Below, one piece after another: positions 34,855 to 43,744 of a stretch of 64,000 nt of DNA (positions are counted from its first letter, which is position 1; every line of letters starts with the position of its first letter). The stretch is from assembly GCA_947625785.1 (NCBI GenBank), contig CANQPS010000007.1, positions 59,525-123,524 of the forward strand, read 5' to 3'. Under the pieces are notes generated by a model that was not told the DNA's origin, ran no database searches, and was given only the letters and a program-made list of their open reading frames with translations. Both the position numbers and the translations under genes were made by a program. This stretch comes from an uncultured Clostridia bacterium. Its GTDB lineage: Bacteria > Bacillota > Clostridia > Oscillospirales > Acutalibacteraceae.

Positions 34855-36045
34855 TTAATTGATTAAACCAATAAAATTATCTTCATCAGATGCGATAGGT
34901 TCACCGCTGCATAAAATATCTGCCGATATAACAGACTGCATAATGGAATTTACGCCACTGGATATAGTATAGTAATAATTTTGTTGATTTTCGAGAACGC
35001 CACATAAAGCCAAGTCATCGAAGTTTTCTAAATCCGAATAAGTGAATTTATACTCTATTGGAGTATTCTCTATAATAGGGAATAATTCACTTGTAAGGTT
35101 TTCAAGCTGATTAAATTTATTATATTTGAATTGGGTAAAAGGTTTATATCTCTTTATGGTAAAATCACTTGAAATAATGCTGTCTAAACCGGTTGCTATA
35201 ATTCTGTTGTCATTTGTAATATAACAGGTATAATATGGTTTATCAATACAATGAATAATTTTATTTTTATAAGATGTTTGTAAATCGTTTATAGATGAAG
35301 TGGCAATAGTATAACTTGTTTTTTTAATTCCACAGCCTTTAATAAAATTTTTACTTTCAAGACCTGTTGCCAAGACAATCTTATTAGCTTTGATTGAATA
35401 TCCCATAGATGATTTTAAGATAGTGCAGTCGCCGCAGTTAAAAATGCTTTCGATTTTAGTATTTTCATATATTTTAATATTGTTATTTATCAATATATTT
35501 GCTAAATTTCTTGCTAATTTATAAGGATTTAAAGCAACACCGCCATTTTTAATTTCAAAAGATAGCTTTTTATTATTTTCGACAGTAATATCAAAACCAT
35601 TATGTTTTAAAGGTAAATATTCTTTTATAAACTCGTCATAGTTTTCGGCATCATTTGAAAAATAAACTACATCTTTTATTTCAAAATCGCAATTAATATT
35701 ATGACGGTCTATAATTTCTTTTAATGTACCAAGACCTTCTCTCATCTTTTTATAATAACAAATAGCATCTGATACACCAACAGAATTACATAATCTTCTG
35801 AAACCACCATTTGTATAGATATCTGCAATACCGGAGCCTTTTGAGGTATTTCCGTTACCAATAGGCATAGTAGTTACTATTATAATATTTTTGTTATTTT
35901 CTGATAACCTAAGAGCAGTAATTAATCCGCCTAAACCTCCGCCAACTATACATATATCACATTCATCATTTTTAGATAACCAAGTATATACATCAGGGGC
36001 ATTACTGCTTTCATTTAGCCATAAACTCAAAGGGAACACCACCAT
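34855..36045 (-). CDS. FAD-dependent oxidoreductase (DAO family)
   Basis: About 396 residues. The dinucleotide-binding motif CIVGGGLGGLITALRLSE lies near the N-terminus and KIVLATGL marks the second FAD contact; the C-terminal YTISSGVNSIMQ is a GxxG-like closing motif. The layout fits D-amino-acid-oxidase/gamma-glutamylputrescine-oxidase-like flavoproteins. The start is uncertain. ATG 36045 lacks a clear ribosome site, a TTG at 36078 is also in frame, and a TTG at 36030 has GGTGGTG upstream. It lies 54 bases after the metal-receptor gene, so the two may share a transcript. Substrate unknown. Confidence 0.75.
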   Translation of the reverse strand: MVVFPLSLWLNESSNAPDVYTWLSKNDECDICIVGGGLGGLITALRLSENNKNIIIVTTMPIGNGNTSKGSGIADIYTNGGFRRLCNSVGVSDAICYYKKMREGLGTLKEIIDRHNINCDFEIKDVVYFSNDAENYDEFIKEYLPLKHNGFDITVENNKKLSFEIKNGGVALNPYKLARNLANILINNNIKIYENTKIESIFNCGDCTILKSSMGYSIKANKIVLATGLESKNFIKGCGIKKTSYTIATSSINDLQTSYKNKIIHCIDKPYYTCYITNDNRIIATGLDSIISSDFTIKRYKPFTQFKYNKFNQLENLTSELFPIIENTPIEYKFTYSDLENFDDLALCGVLENQQNYYYTISSGVNSIMQSVISADILCSGEPIASDEDNFIGLIN

Positions 36046-36099
36046 TCTTTTAATTAAGATATATGGCAGTATTCCCAACTTTTATAATTTTTATTCAGT

Positions 36100-37308
36100 T
36101 TAATTTAGTTCGGTATATTTAACAGCACTATCGGAAAAAATAAGTCGTAAAATTTCAGCGGTGGCAATGCCGGTAGTCCTGTAATTATTCAGAAGTTGGA
36201 AATTTTTAAGAGCTTCTTCTGTGTTGTTATCGAACTTACCGGTAGGATTATTTATATTATATCCAAGTTCGTTAAGACGATTTTGCATTTTGAGAACTAA
36301 ATCGCTTTCATCGCCATTTTTGAGAACAGTATTATCAGTAATATTGTAATCAGAGATAACGGTTGAATTATTGTTGGATATATTATCTTTTTCCGGTATA
36401 TTGTTATCTTCCGAGGAGTTATCTAATTCAGGGTAAATAAAATACACTATTTTTGTTATATTTTGCAGCATACAACGGCCTTGTCTTGAAATTTCGTCTG
36501 CGGAGATTTCAAGAACTTTATTTTCACGAAGTGCCGTAAGATTTTTTAAAAGTTCATCGTTGGTAAGTTGTTCCTTTACGCCTACATCACAAATTATATA
36601 TGTCGGGTCGGCGAGTTTAAGAGATTCTTTAACATAAAGACCATCTGTATTATTATTGAATATGTTAATTGTATCAGTATATTCGAGAACATTTGATATA
36701 AAGCTGTCACCTGTTACGGCTTTGCCCTCGGTATCATAAATATAACATATAGTAGTGACAACATCAGAGTCGGGAATTTCACTGTTTATTTCCTGCATAT
36801 TTTTAATAATATTAGTGATAGTTTTGTTACCTTTTGATTTACCGGTAATTTTACCGCCAAATATCGAAGCAACACTTTCATAAAGGGATATAAGTGAATT
36901 TTCGTCAGAAGCCTTAGACATAATTAAAAATGGAATATTAGTTTCCCTAATAGAATTTAATATGCTATCTGATGGGGTATTGTCCAAGATAATAATATCA
37001 GCGGATAATGACTTAATTTTATCAAAATCAGGATTATTTACAGAACCAACCTTATCAATTTTACGAAGTTCTTCTTGTGTGCACTCGTCAGAAATACCAA
37101 CGATATATCTTTCATATCCGCAAGCGTAGATAATATCAGCTATATTATCGGATAAAACGACAGCTCTTTTAGGGGTATCTTCCAGCTTAACATTACCAAA
37201 TGTTATAGGATAATCTTCTCTGACCGTTCCGCTTGATTTAAAAGAACAAGACGCAAAGGAAAAAATCATCAGGGACAAAAGTATAATGGATAAAACTCTT
37301 TTTTTCAT
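36100..37308 (-). CDS. Metal-receptor lipoprotein fused to peptidoglycan-binding domain
   Basis: A 402-residue lipoprotein: signal peptide with lipobox FASC (Cys about 21). Residues about 35-300 form a helical-backbone metal-receptor domain (BtuF/FhuD type: RAVVLSDNIADIIYACGYE, VGSVNNPDFDKIKSLSADIIIL). An acidic/Asn-rich linker (about 300-335) leads to a C-terminal PG_binding_1 domain (LVLKMQNRLNELGY, GKFDNNTEEALKNFQ). The receptor part binds siderophore, heme or cobalamin for an ABC importer. The wall-binding domain would hold it near peptidoglycan. No ABC importer genes are adjacent. The fusion is unusual. Confidence 0.85.
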   Translation of the reverse strand: MKKRVLSIILLSLMIFSFASCSFKSSGTVREDYPITFGNVKLEDTPKRAVVLSDNIADIIYACGYERYIVGISDECTQEELRKIDKVGSVNNPDFDKIKSLSADIIILDNTPSDSILNSIRETNIPFLIMSKASDENSLISLYESVASIFGGKITGKSKGNKTITNIIKNMQEINSEIPDSDVVTTICYIYDTEGKAVTGDSFISNVLEYTDTINIFNNNTDGLYVKESLKLADPTYIICDVGVKEQLTNDELLKNLTALRENKVLEISADEISRQGRCMLQNITKIVYFIYPELDNSSEDNNIPEKDNISNNNSTVISDYNITDNTVLKNGDESDLVLKMQNRLNELGYNINNPTGKFDNNTEEALKNFQLLNNYRTTGIATAEILRLIFSDSAVKYTELN

Positions 37309-37379
37309 CGCAATTTCCTTTCTTTAATACTTATCTTGTTTTAGTTTACATTTTTTTTAACAGATAGTCAACTATATAT

Positions 37380-37853
37380 TTACCATTGAATTATAAATTT
37401 TGTATTAACGGGCAAAGTATTTTTAATTTTATTGGTATAATACTCTTGTGTATTATTTAGTGAACTTGTATTTGTAATTTTTATATGTACAGTATTATTT
37501 TCTATATCTTCATCAATTAGGCACTCAATATCATATGCAGATAAAATATTAATTATATTATTTTTAGTTTGTGGGTTGGAGATAATTTTTTCTCTAAGTA
37601 AGAGGGAGTTTCGTCTTTTTGTTATATTATTTTGATTTAATGTAATATCAAGGAGTTTTTCTCTTTGGGATAAGCCAAAATCATTTGCGGTCATTATAAA
37701 CATTTCGTTTTCTATTTTTTGAAGTTCGTCATAAATTTTCTGTAATTCATCTGAGTAAGCCATAATCTCATATGTAACCAAATCATCATTATGAAGTTTA
37801 TATATACCAAGCGGTGCAAGTTTTTCAGTAATAGATTGGAAAGCGGTCATCAT
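37380..37853 (-). CDS. Baseplate protein XkdU-like (DUF2313)
   Basis: A 157-residue protein in the position of xkdU/YmfQ, directly after the baseplate J gene. It has a helical N-terminal half and the pattern NDFGLSQREKLL followed by RRNSLLLREKI, and a beta-rich end (TVHIKITNTS). This matches DUF2313 proteins that close the baseplate wedge and anchor tail fibres. The ATG at 37853 has GAGGTT 8 bases before it; the longer frame starts at TTG 37859. No fibre gene follows, and the next gene is a cellular lipoprotein. Confidence 0.75.
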   Translation of the reverse strand: MMTAFQSITEKLAPLGIYKLHNDDLVTYEIMAYSDELQKIYDELQKIENEMFIMTANDFGLSQREKLLDITLNQNNITKRRNSLLLREKIISNPQTKNNIINILSAYDIECLIDEDIENNTVHIKITNTSSLNNTQEYYTNKIKNTLPVNTKFIIQW

Positions 37854-37859
37854 ATACAA

Positions 37860-38924
37860 TTAACCTCTCTGAGATATAGATATAGTACCGCAGACGGCAA
37901 ATTGATTATCTTCAAGTTGATAATCGTTTGAGTAGACACTATTAAAAGAGTAATTAACTATTCCATCTGTATTATATAATATATTACCTATATCAACCAA
38001 ATAGATACATTCACCTACACCAATAGAATTTATATAATCGCCAATAGCTTTTTTACAGCGGGAAACCACATCTTCAAATACATAACCGTTTTTAATTGTG
38101 ATATATATGCCATAATCTATGCCGGCAGGCTCGGCGGAATAAATATTAATTTGAGTATTTATAGGTCTTATACTTTCAATGTCATTTTTAATTTTATTTA
38201 TAATAGTATCACTTATTTTAGCTCCTTTTCCGCCAAGATAGATGTTAATAATATTATTATCAAAAGTAACATTTGCAGAATATACACCCTCATAAGCCAT
38301 AACAAAATTTCTGTAAAATACAGTATTAATATTAGTGTTAATATTTTGGTATAAATCTGTTAATCGTTTTCTAAGTTCGTCATCGGTTTCGTCATCTGTA
38401 CCACCTGTAAATGCGGTGTTATTAGTAACGGAATTTATTGAAACAGGTGGAGTTATCATCAAATTGATAGTATTTTTGGCTGTATTATATTTAGCTCCCC
38501 CTTGCATAGACTCAGCCGGAACATCAACGCTTAAAGAACCGTTTTCGAGTATAGCATTTTGAGTAGTTATATATTTAATATCAGTGTTATTTTCAAGGCA
38601 GCAAATGGTATCTTTGGGAATTTCTATATCATAGGATAATGGAGTAGTTCTTGAGAAGGTAAGAGTACCAACGGCTTTAACGGCGGATTTTCTTGTGATA
38701 CCTTTTTGAATAGCGTGATTATCAAGCTGAATATCTGTCGCAGTAATAGGAAACATTTGATTTTTAAGCCATTCGATATTGCTTTGCAGAGAATAGATTT
38801 CTCCTGCCAAAACCCTCATTCTTATAGATATATCAGAATTTTCCTCAATATCGTATCCGGCTAAATTGCTGTAATTAAGTTTCATTCTTTCTAAAATATC
38901 GTTATAATTTTCCATTAGTTCCAA
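37860..38924 (-). CDS. Baseplate J / gp47-like wedge protein
   Basis: A 354-residue baseplate J family protein (XkdT-like). Diagnostic are RMRVLAGEIYSLQSNIEWLKNQMFP, the ITATDIQLDNHAIQKGI segment, FTGGTDDETDDELRKRL in the middle and the C-terminal IYLVDIGNILYNTDGIVNYS. Each quoted part is conserved in J proteins, which bridge the baseplate hub and fibres in contractile tails. It overlaps the gp25-like gene by 10 bases. Full length, no frameshift. Confidence 0.92.
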   Translation of the reverse strand: MELMENYNDILERMKLNYSNLAGYDIEENSDISIRMRVLAGEIYSLQSNIEWLKNQMFPITATDIQLDNHAIQKGITRKSAVKAVGTLTFSRTTPLSYDIEIPKDTICCLENNTDIKYITTQNAILENGSLSVDVPAESMQGGAKYNTAKNTINLMITPPVSINSVTNNTAFTGGTDDETDDELRKRLTDLYQNINTNINTVFYRNFVMAYEGVYSANVTFDNNIINIYLGGKGAKISDTIINKIKNDIESIRPINTQINIYSAEPAGIDYGIYITIKNGYVFEDVVSRCKKAIGDYINSIGVGECIYLVDIGNILYNTDGIVNYSFNSVYSNDYQLEDNQFAVCGTISISQRG

Positions 38925-39247
38925 TCATCTCCTATATTCAAGTCTAAATCGGTAATATTTGTAGAAATATGTATAATATTGGTTTCAGCGTTAAAGGAAA
39001 TATCCTGTATTTTAATATCAGGCATATTTTCAAGAGCCGAAGTGACAATATGATATAATTCACTTTCTGTTGTAGCTGGATTTATGGTATGCAGATAACT
39101 GCCAAAATTTTTATTATATATAAAAGAGTTGTGTTTAGTTTTCAGTGATAAAGCAATTTGTTGTTTAACTTCGTCAATACCGCTAATAACGATAGTTTTT
39201 CCATTGGGGGATCTTGCAAAGTCACCATTTACAATAGATAAATCCAT
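38915..39247 (-). CDS. gp25-like baseplate wedge protein (XkdS-like)
   Basis: A 110-residue protein matching the T4 gp25/phage W lysozyme-like family: GIDEVKQQIALSLKTKHNSF, NFGSYLHTINPATTESELYHIV and a closing beta strand. In T4-like tails gp25 nucleates sheath assembly on the baseplate. It is retained here although no sheath gene is seen, which is one of the oddities of the locus. Start ATG 39247. Confidence 0.9.
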   Translation of the reverse strand: MDLSIVNGDFARSPNGKTIVISGIDEVKQQIALSLKTKHNSFIYNKNFGSYLHTINPATTESELYHIVTSALENMPDIKIQDISFNAETNIIHISTNITDLDLNIGDDWN

Positions 39248-39250
39248 ATA

Positions 39251-39592
39251 TTAATTACCTGCCTTAAAAACATAATCGTTAATATGCACAGAGCCGTCAT
39301 TTTTGAGAATAATTTTAGCTCCGCCTTCGGAATAAAGCATTAATTCACCTTCTTGTAAGTTATCATTAAGATTAATTGTACCAAGTGCGATATTTTCATT
39401 TGTTGTAGGCAGAACATAGATTTTTTTATCAATGGGCATTTTATAGGCTATGCCATAAGGTACAACAACAGATGTATTTTTATATTGTGTATCGGCACTC
39501 ACATCTATGGTATTATAATTTGATGAGATAACTTTTCCGAAGGTAATTTGTTTAGAATTATTATTTTTATTAAGTAATTTAGATAATTTCAA
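39251..39592 (-). CDS. Baseplate spike / gpV-like protein
   Basis: A 113-residue beta-rich protein starting at TTG 39592 (GGAG 9 bases upstream). An OB-like N-terminal half is followed by the strand pattern GELMLYSEGGAKIILKNDGS, typical of gpV/Mu gp45-type spikes and XkdR/DUF2577 proteins, and the chain ends YVFKAGN. It is short for a full spike. It lies between hub and gp25 genes, the normal place. Confidence 0.7.
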   Translation of the reverse strand: MKLSKLLNKNNNSKQITFGKVISSNYNTIDVSADTQYKNTSVVVPYGIAYKMPIDKKIYVLPTTNENIALGTINLNDNLQEGELMLYSEGGAKIILKNDGSVHINDYVFKAGN

Positions 39593-39598
39593 TATTAA

Positions 39599-40522
39599 TC
39601 ACTCCCTATTAGTAGCTTTTAGAGTTAAATATGTATATTTACCTTTGTTTGATAAAGTATATTTAATTTCGCTGACAGTTAAGTTATAACTTCCTATATT
39701 TATAGGGCTGTCAAAAATTTCAAATTTATTATAGAGTTGTACATCGAGAAAACCGCTGTATATAATTTTGATGATTTGATATTGATTATTTGTATTTTTT
39801 AAAATTTGTTCAGAAGTATATATATTTTGATTATTAACTGTATCATAATATCTTTTTTTTAATAGAGCATTAGTATTAGAGTTATTTATTATTGTTGAAT
39901 AATCGGAGTTATCATTTGTACGCATTATAATTTTAGAGATAAGTTTATAAGGTCTTAATTCTTTGCTGATTGACATTGTATTTCGATTAAAGTTAATAAT
40001 AACAGTATTATTTTTATTATTGTCGGTGAGGTCGAGAACCTTATTTTCGTCAATAATAGGGGTAACGCCCATAAATTTATTGGCAAAATTTTGCAGGACA
40101 CTCCATTCGCTGCTGTTTTTATTAATTGTCAATATGCCTGTATAAGTTTTATTATCGCCCTTATAGCCTTTTATATTGTATGGGGCGATATTTTTATCAT
40201 AAATAAGTTGTAGTGATGGCATATAATATGTAGTAGGCAAAGCCTCGCTGTCTATCAATAATGCGGAGTAACTTCGAGCAGTAATATCGATATGTAATCC
40301 GCTGCCGTCACAAGTAATTTTTTGAGTATCAACGATTCCGGCGAATAATATGAAGTCATTATCTATGACTTTGATTTCCGATATATTATCAATAATTTTG
40401 TCTGCAAATATAGAGCAGGATAATGAATGGGCTTGTGCGTCTGTTGATTTTTTGATAGATAAAGATATAATATTATTAATAATAAATTCCTGAGAATTTA
40501 TTGTGATAGCGATAATATTCAT
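39599..40522 (-). CDS. Tail hub protein, late control D / XkdQ-like
   Basis: A 307-residue protein of the phage late control D (gp27-like hub) family: N-terminal beta domain with SCSIFADKI, the SEWSVLQNFANKFMGVTPI segment (WSVLQNFANKF is conserved in XkdQ), and a C-terminal domain with VSEIKYTLSNKGKYTYLTL. It forms the ring that joins tube and spike. It overlaps the LysM gene by 4 bases. Confidence 0.82.
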   Translation of the reverse strand: MNIIAITINSQEFIINNIISLSIKKSTDAQAHSLSCSIFADKIIDNISEIKVIDNDFILFAGIVDTQKITCDGSGLHIDITARSYSALLIDSEALPTTYYMPSLQLIYDKNIAPYNIKGYKGDNKTYTGILTINKNSSEWSVLQNFANKFMGVTPIIDENKVLDLTDNNKNNTVIINFNRNTMSISKELRPYKLISKIIMRTNDNSDYSTIINNSNTNALLKKRYYDTVNNQNIYTSEQILKNTNNQYQIIKIIYSGFLDVQLYNKFEIFDSPINIGSYNLTVSEIKYTLSNKGKYTYLTLKATNRE

Positions 40523-41031
40523 AATACTTTAACCTCTTTGTTATTGAGTTTCAAATCAGGACGCTTGACACTTGGGTTAAGAATAACTAATTTATCTATA
40601 TTAATATCTAATTTATTGGCAATATCCCAAAGACATTCATTTTGAGCAATAACAGTTTTTGGGATATATTGGTAATTATTAGGATAATCCTCTAAAAATA
40701 CGAATTTATATTCAATAAGATTATTAATATTTTCTGCTGTAATTTCGAGTGAGCAAATTTTTGCAAATATCTGGTCTATATTAGGTATAGATAAGATACC
40801 GGATTTTTTTTTCTCCAAAAGGATATGCAGGGCTTTGAATTGTTCAAAGCAATCATCTCCAAAGAACTCACCACTGCCGCTTATAATACGCCTTTTCAAA
40901 GAAACATCTTGCAGAACGCTTTTGTTATATGGGATAATATCCTCATTGTATTTTTTAGGATATTCAATTTTTATATTTGATGGGTTATTTTTCCATACAT
41001 AACCACAGAAACTCATTATATTATTATTCAT
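40519..41031 (-). CDS. LysM-domain tail/baseplate protein (XkdP-like)
   Basis: A 170-residue protein with an N-terminal beta-rich domain (about 5-115, with ISGSGEFFGDDCFEQF) and a C-terminal LysM domain (TVIAQNECLWDIANKLDINI, ending LNNKEVKVL). This is the layout of XkdP/gp53-like proteins that sit between tape measure and hub in PBSX-type tails. The ATG at 41031 overlaps the stop of the 41-residue gene; GGAG lies 12 bases upstream. In this locus it directly follows tail-completion genes, without tape measure. Confidence 0.78.
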   Translation of the reverse strand: MNNNIMSFCGYVWKNNPSNIKIEYPKKYNEDIIPYNKSVLQDVSLKRRIISGSGEFFGDDCFEQFKALHILLEKKKSGILSIPNIDQIFAKICSLEITAENINNLIEYKFVFLEDYPNNYQYIPKTVIAQNECLWDIANKLDINIDKLVILNPSVKRPDLKLNNKEVKVL

Positions 41032-41149
41032 CTTCCTGAATTTCTCCGTTATCATAACATCTTGAATCAAGTTCAATTAATTCGTTTAATAGTTCAAAAT
41101 ATTCATCTATTAAAAGGTCTTGTCCCATTCTGGAATAAATATTTTCCAT
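41024..41149 (-). CDS. 41-residue acidic protein in phage locus
   Basis: ATG 41149 to TAA 41024, encoding MENIYSRMGQDLLIDEYFEL and a further 21 residues ending GEIQEDE. AAGGAG lies 12 bases before the start. The stop overlaps the next start (GATGAATAA), so it is translationally coupled. It is acidic and helical, and it occupies the position of the tail-assembly chaperone/tape measure genes in related phages. No family recognised. Confidence 0.65.
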   Translation of the reverse strand: MENIYSRMGQDLLIDEYFELLNELIELDSRCYDNGEIQEDE

Positions 41150-41158
41150 AAATCAAAA

Positions 41159-41902
41159 TCACTCCTTGTTATATGTTGAAATTATAAGTTTAATAATAAG
41201 TCTGTTTTTATTGTCTGAATAATCGGTAATTTCCAGCCAATTACAATTTTTAAAAATTTGCTTATTATTATTGTTGTTTATTATCAATGTAAAGTCTTTA
41301 AAATTACTAATTTTATCAATATTGTGGTTATTTTGGTAATTAGATTGAACTTCATCGGACATTTTAAAGAAGTCAACAGTAATGGTATAATGCTCGTTAA
41401 AAGTAATATTTCTTATTGGATTGTTTTGATATAAAGAAAAAATGCAATGTTCTTGTCTTTGAGATTTTACGGATATATCTTTAACAAAAGGCAATTCAAT
41501 ATTATTGATAGATACAGAAATATTATCTTTAAGCAGGAAATCACTTAAAGGCAGATTAACAATTATTGAACTTTCAAAGTAACCGATAGGATTATGTGAA
41601 TATCCGTTATAATCAAAAGGGTATCCCAAATTTTCAAGAGCAGAGCAGATTTTTCGAGATATATTAGATATGTGCATATTACAGGATTTTTCAGGTGAAT
41701 AGACTTTTAAAGTAATAATATTACTTGTAGTGGGATAATTTTTAAATTCCTTTACAGAAGATATATTATTTAAACAAACCGCCATAATAGGTTGTTTAAT
41801 TGGAAATGATATTAATTTAAATTGAAATTCATTATAAATTTTTATAAAACTCAAATCCGGACTATTATTGATGTCGTCAATAAATCTTTGAACTATATCC
41901 AT
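41159..41902 (-). CDS. Tail-completion-like protein, possible tail terminator-tube fusion
   Basis: A 247-residue protein. The N-terminal half (1-115) starts MDIVQRFIDDINNSPDLSFI and has an alpha/beta pattern like tail terminators (XkdJ/gpU type). The C-terminal half is a beta-rich segment beginning SVSINNIELPFVKDISV and ending IFKNCNWLEITDY then paired strands. That half has the feel of a small tube-like beta sandwich, but I cannot confirm it. If true, it would explain the lack of a separate tube gene. Its ATG overlaps the previous stop by one base. Family not securely recognised. Confidence 0.5.
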   Translation of the reverse strand: MDIVQRFIDDINNSPDLSFIKIYNEFQFKLISFPIKQPIMAVCLNNISSVKEFKNYPTTSNIITLKVYSPEKSCNMHISNISRKICSALENLGYPFDYNGYSHNPIGYFESSIIVNLPLSDFLLKDNISVSINNIELPFVKDISVKSQRQEHCIFSLYQNNPIRNITFNEHYTITVDFFKMSDEVQSNYQNNHNIDKISNFKDFTLIINNNNNKQIFKNCNWLEITDYSDNKNRLIIKLIISTYNKE

Positions 41903-42252
41903 TATAAGTCACCTTCTTGGCATTTGGAAACGATGCACCATTTATAAGCCACTTCACCCTTTAAATAGATAGGGTTTATATTTTTAACATAGTATTTATT
42001 GTTAAAAATACTTACAATAGTTTTGTTAGCAAAGTCGGATACAAGTTCTTTGCTGCAAAGCATAATGTATGTACTATCGTCAATCATACCAAAGTCGTTA
42101 AGTTCAATGCCAATATATTTTTTATTTTTATATCTCAAAGGTAGGATAACAGCATTTCCGATAGATTTATTATTATTACAATAAGCAACAGCTTTTCCGC
42201 CAAATGCTTTAATACACTGTTCAAATCTGTTGTTTTTATATTTTCTGCTCAT
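41902..42252 (-). CDS. Head-tail stopper-like protein
   Basis: A 116-residue basic N-terminus (MSRKYKNNRFEQCIKAFG) followed by a compact beta-rich domain (GNAVILPLRYKNKKYIGIEL, IVSIFNNKYYVKNINPI). Size and location between the adaptor and tail-completion genes match head-closure/stopper proteins (XkdI, gp16 types). Function inferred from position. Confidence 0.55.
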   Translation of the reverse strand: MSRKYKNNRFEQCIKAFGGKAVAYCNNNKSIGNAVILPLRYKNKKYIGIELNDFGMIDDSTYIMLCSKELVSDFANKTIVSIFNNKYYVKNINPIYLKGEVAYKWCIVSKCQEGDL

Positions 42253-42353
42253 AATAGAATCAACCTTTCTTAAATATTAGTGATAGTCAGCCCCTCGGTC
42301 ATTTTGTATTAAGGTAATATCGAATAACGGAGGGGATAAACTTCACTTAAAAA
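42253..42353 (-). other. 101-base non-coding spacer inside the phage operon
   Basis: The only long gap between structural genes. It contains the short inverted pair CCCCTC (about 42294) and GAGGGG (about 42332). The only minus-strand frame is ten codons long and lacks a ribosome site. Could be a processing or attenuation site, or a remnant of a lost gene. Confidence 0.4.
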
Positions 42354-42707
42354 TTACATTATGCCGAAATAAAAGTTATGTTCCGGAATAGAAATACCAA
42401 GTGTATTTAAAGATTGTTGATAAATCATTTTAGCATAATTTATTTTATCATTGGCATTACTTTTGATAGACATATCGCTTGTAGACATAGTATCGAGTTC
42501 GCCCCTTGCGGCTATTATAATAATGTATCTGTAAAAGCATACGGAAGCACAAGCGGAAATAAATTCATTGCAATTATGTTTATCTGCCGGAGTTAATTCG
42601 GACAAGAAGGCAATACTTTCATCGGCTAAAAATTCCCAATTTTGGCTTTCGAGAGGTGTAATATCTGCCAAAACGGCAAATTGATTAAGTATTTTAGATT
42701 TATTCAT
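42354..42707 (-). CDS. Head-tail adaptor-like protein (XkdH/YqbG position)
   Basis: A 117-residue mostly helical protein (MNKSKILNQFAVLADITPLE, FISACASVCFYRYI, KINYAKMIYQQSL). A helical bundle directly downstream of the major capsid gene fits the head-tail connector/adaptor family (gp15/gp6 type). I chose ATG 42707, 5 bases after the capsid stop; the longer frame lies inside the capsid gene. Confidence 0.6.
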   Translation of the reverse strand: MNKSKILNQFAVLADITPLESQNWEFLADESIAFLSELTPADKHNCNEFISACASVCFYRYIIIIAARGELDTMSTSDMSIKSNANDKINYAKMIYQQSLNTLGISIPEHNFYFGIM

Positions 42708-42712
42708 TGAGG

Positions 42713-43714
42713 TTAGCCGAGCTGAACGGCAGCTTCGGGGAATATTTTTCCAAAACCTGAAATACAACTGATAGTAGCTTTTTCAAGTTGTTTATCAATT
42801 AATTTATCATAATCGGTAAGAACACCGCCGAATTGAACCATTTCAAGGGCATAATTTTTATCCAGACCGATAACAGTGCCGGCAGCGGCATCGGAAATAT
42901 GATACATTTCAGCACCAAGGGGAGTAATCATTTTACCGGTGCCTTGGAAATTAAGACCGGAAACACCATCTATCATTTCGTCCATACGCAAAATAGACTT
43001 AGTCATATCAGTAGAGGCAAGAATAGTTGTTAATTTATTAGGAGCTAATTCAGCCCATAAATTTATCAAATCATTGTATCCGATGGATTCGCCGCTCAAA
43101 CTAATTTTTTTGCAGGGAGTAGCATTATCATCACCATTAAGAAGGATATTAATAGCGTCGTTAAGTTGTTGTCTTGCTATGTAATTACCAATTTGTTTTA
43201 AGGTAACGGTAAACAAATCAAGTCTTTGGAATCTCAGAGCCTCATAAGAAGAAACAATCATTCTGCCACGCTTATGAAGTTTTATAAGATTATCTTTTGT
43301 TTTTATAAGAGTTTCGGGAATAGTACCGGATTCGTTAATAAAATCATTTGTCATAGCAGGTATGGTTGAAGTAATAGAGCGATATTCCATACCATTGATA
43401 TCGGTAACGGTAGCGACTATATTTTTAAGGACATTAGAGCTTTCCATACCCTGACGGACAGCTCTTGCGACATATTCAGGGAACAGTGCAGAAGCATTTG
43501 AAGTTCTGAAAAATTTTTCCACATTATCAGAATTTTTACCACTTACTTTAATATCATAACGCTTTAATTGTCTTTGGAAGGCATCAAGATTTTCCATAGG
43601 AGTATTTTTATAATTTTCAGAAGGGTCAAGTTCCTCCAAAACTTGGGTTAAATTTTTACCTTCGACATTATACATACCCTTTTCAATAGTTAAGTTATCG
43701 AAATAATTCATCAT
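42713..43714 (-). CDS. Major capsid protein (HK97 fold)
   Basis: A 333-residue protein with a leader of about 80 residues, an E-loop-like region and the conserved middle NASALFPEYVARAVRQGM, SYEALRFQRLDLFTVTLKQIGN and GLDKNYALEMVQFGG. These match the phage major capsid family of PBSX/XkdG-like phages. It has an AAAGGA site 10 bases before ATG 43714. Frame intact. The protease gene lies 30 bases upstream. Confidence 0.88.
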   Translation of the reverse strand: MMNYFDNLTIEKGMYNVEGKNLTQVLEELDPSENYKNTPMENLDAFQRQLKRYDIKVSGKNSDNVEKFFRTSNASALFPEYVARAVRQGMESSNVLKNIVATVTDINGMEYRSITSTIPAMTNDFINESGTIPETLIKTKDNLIKLHKRGRMIVSSYEALRFQRLDLFTVTLKQIGNYIARQQLNDAINILLNGDDNATPCKKISLSGESIGYNDLINLWAELAPNKLTTILASTDMTKSILRMDEMIDGVSGLNFQGTGKMITPLGAEMYHISDAAAGTVIGLDKNYALEMVQFGGVLTDYDKLIDKQLEKATISCISGFGKIFPEAAVQLG

Positions 43715-43744
43715 ATAAACATCGTCCTTTCTTTATCAAAAAAA

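Noticed and set aside
42270..42310. Ten-codon minus-strand frame in the phage spacer
   Set aside because: Too short and without ribosome site.
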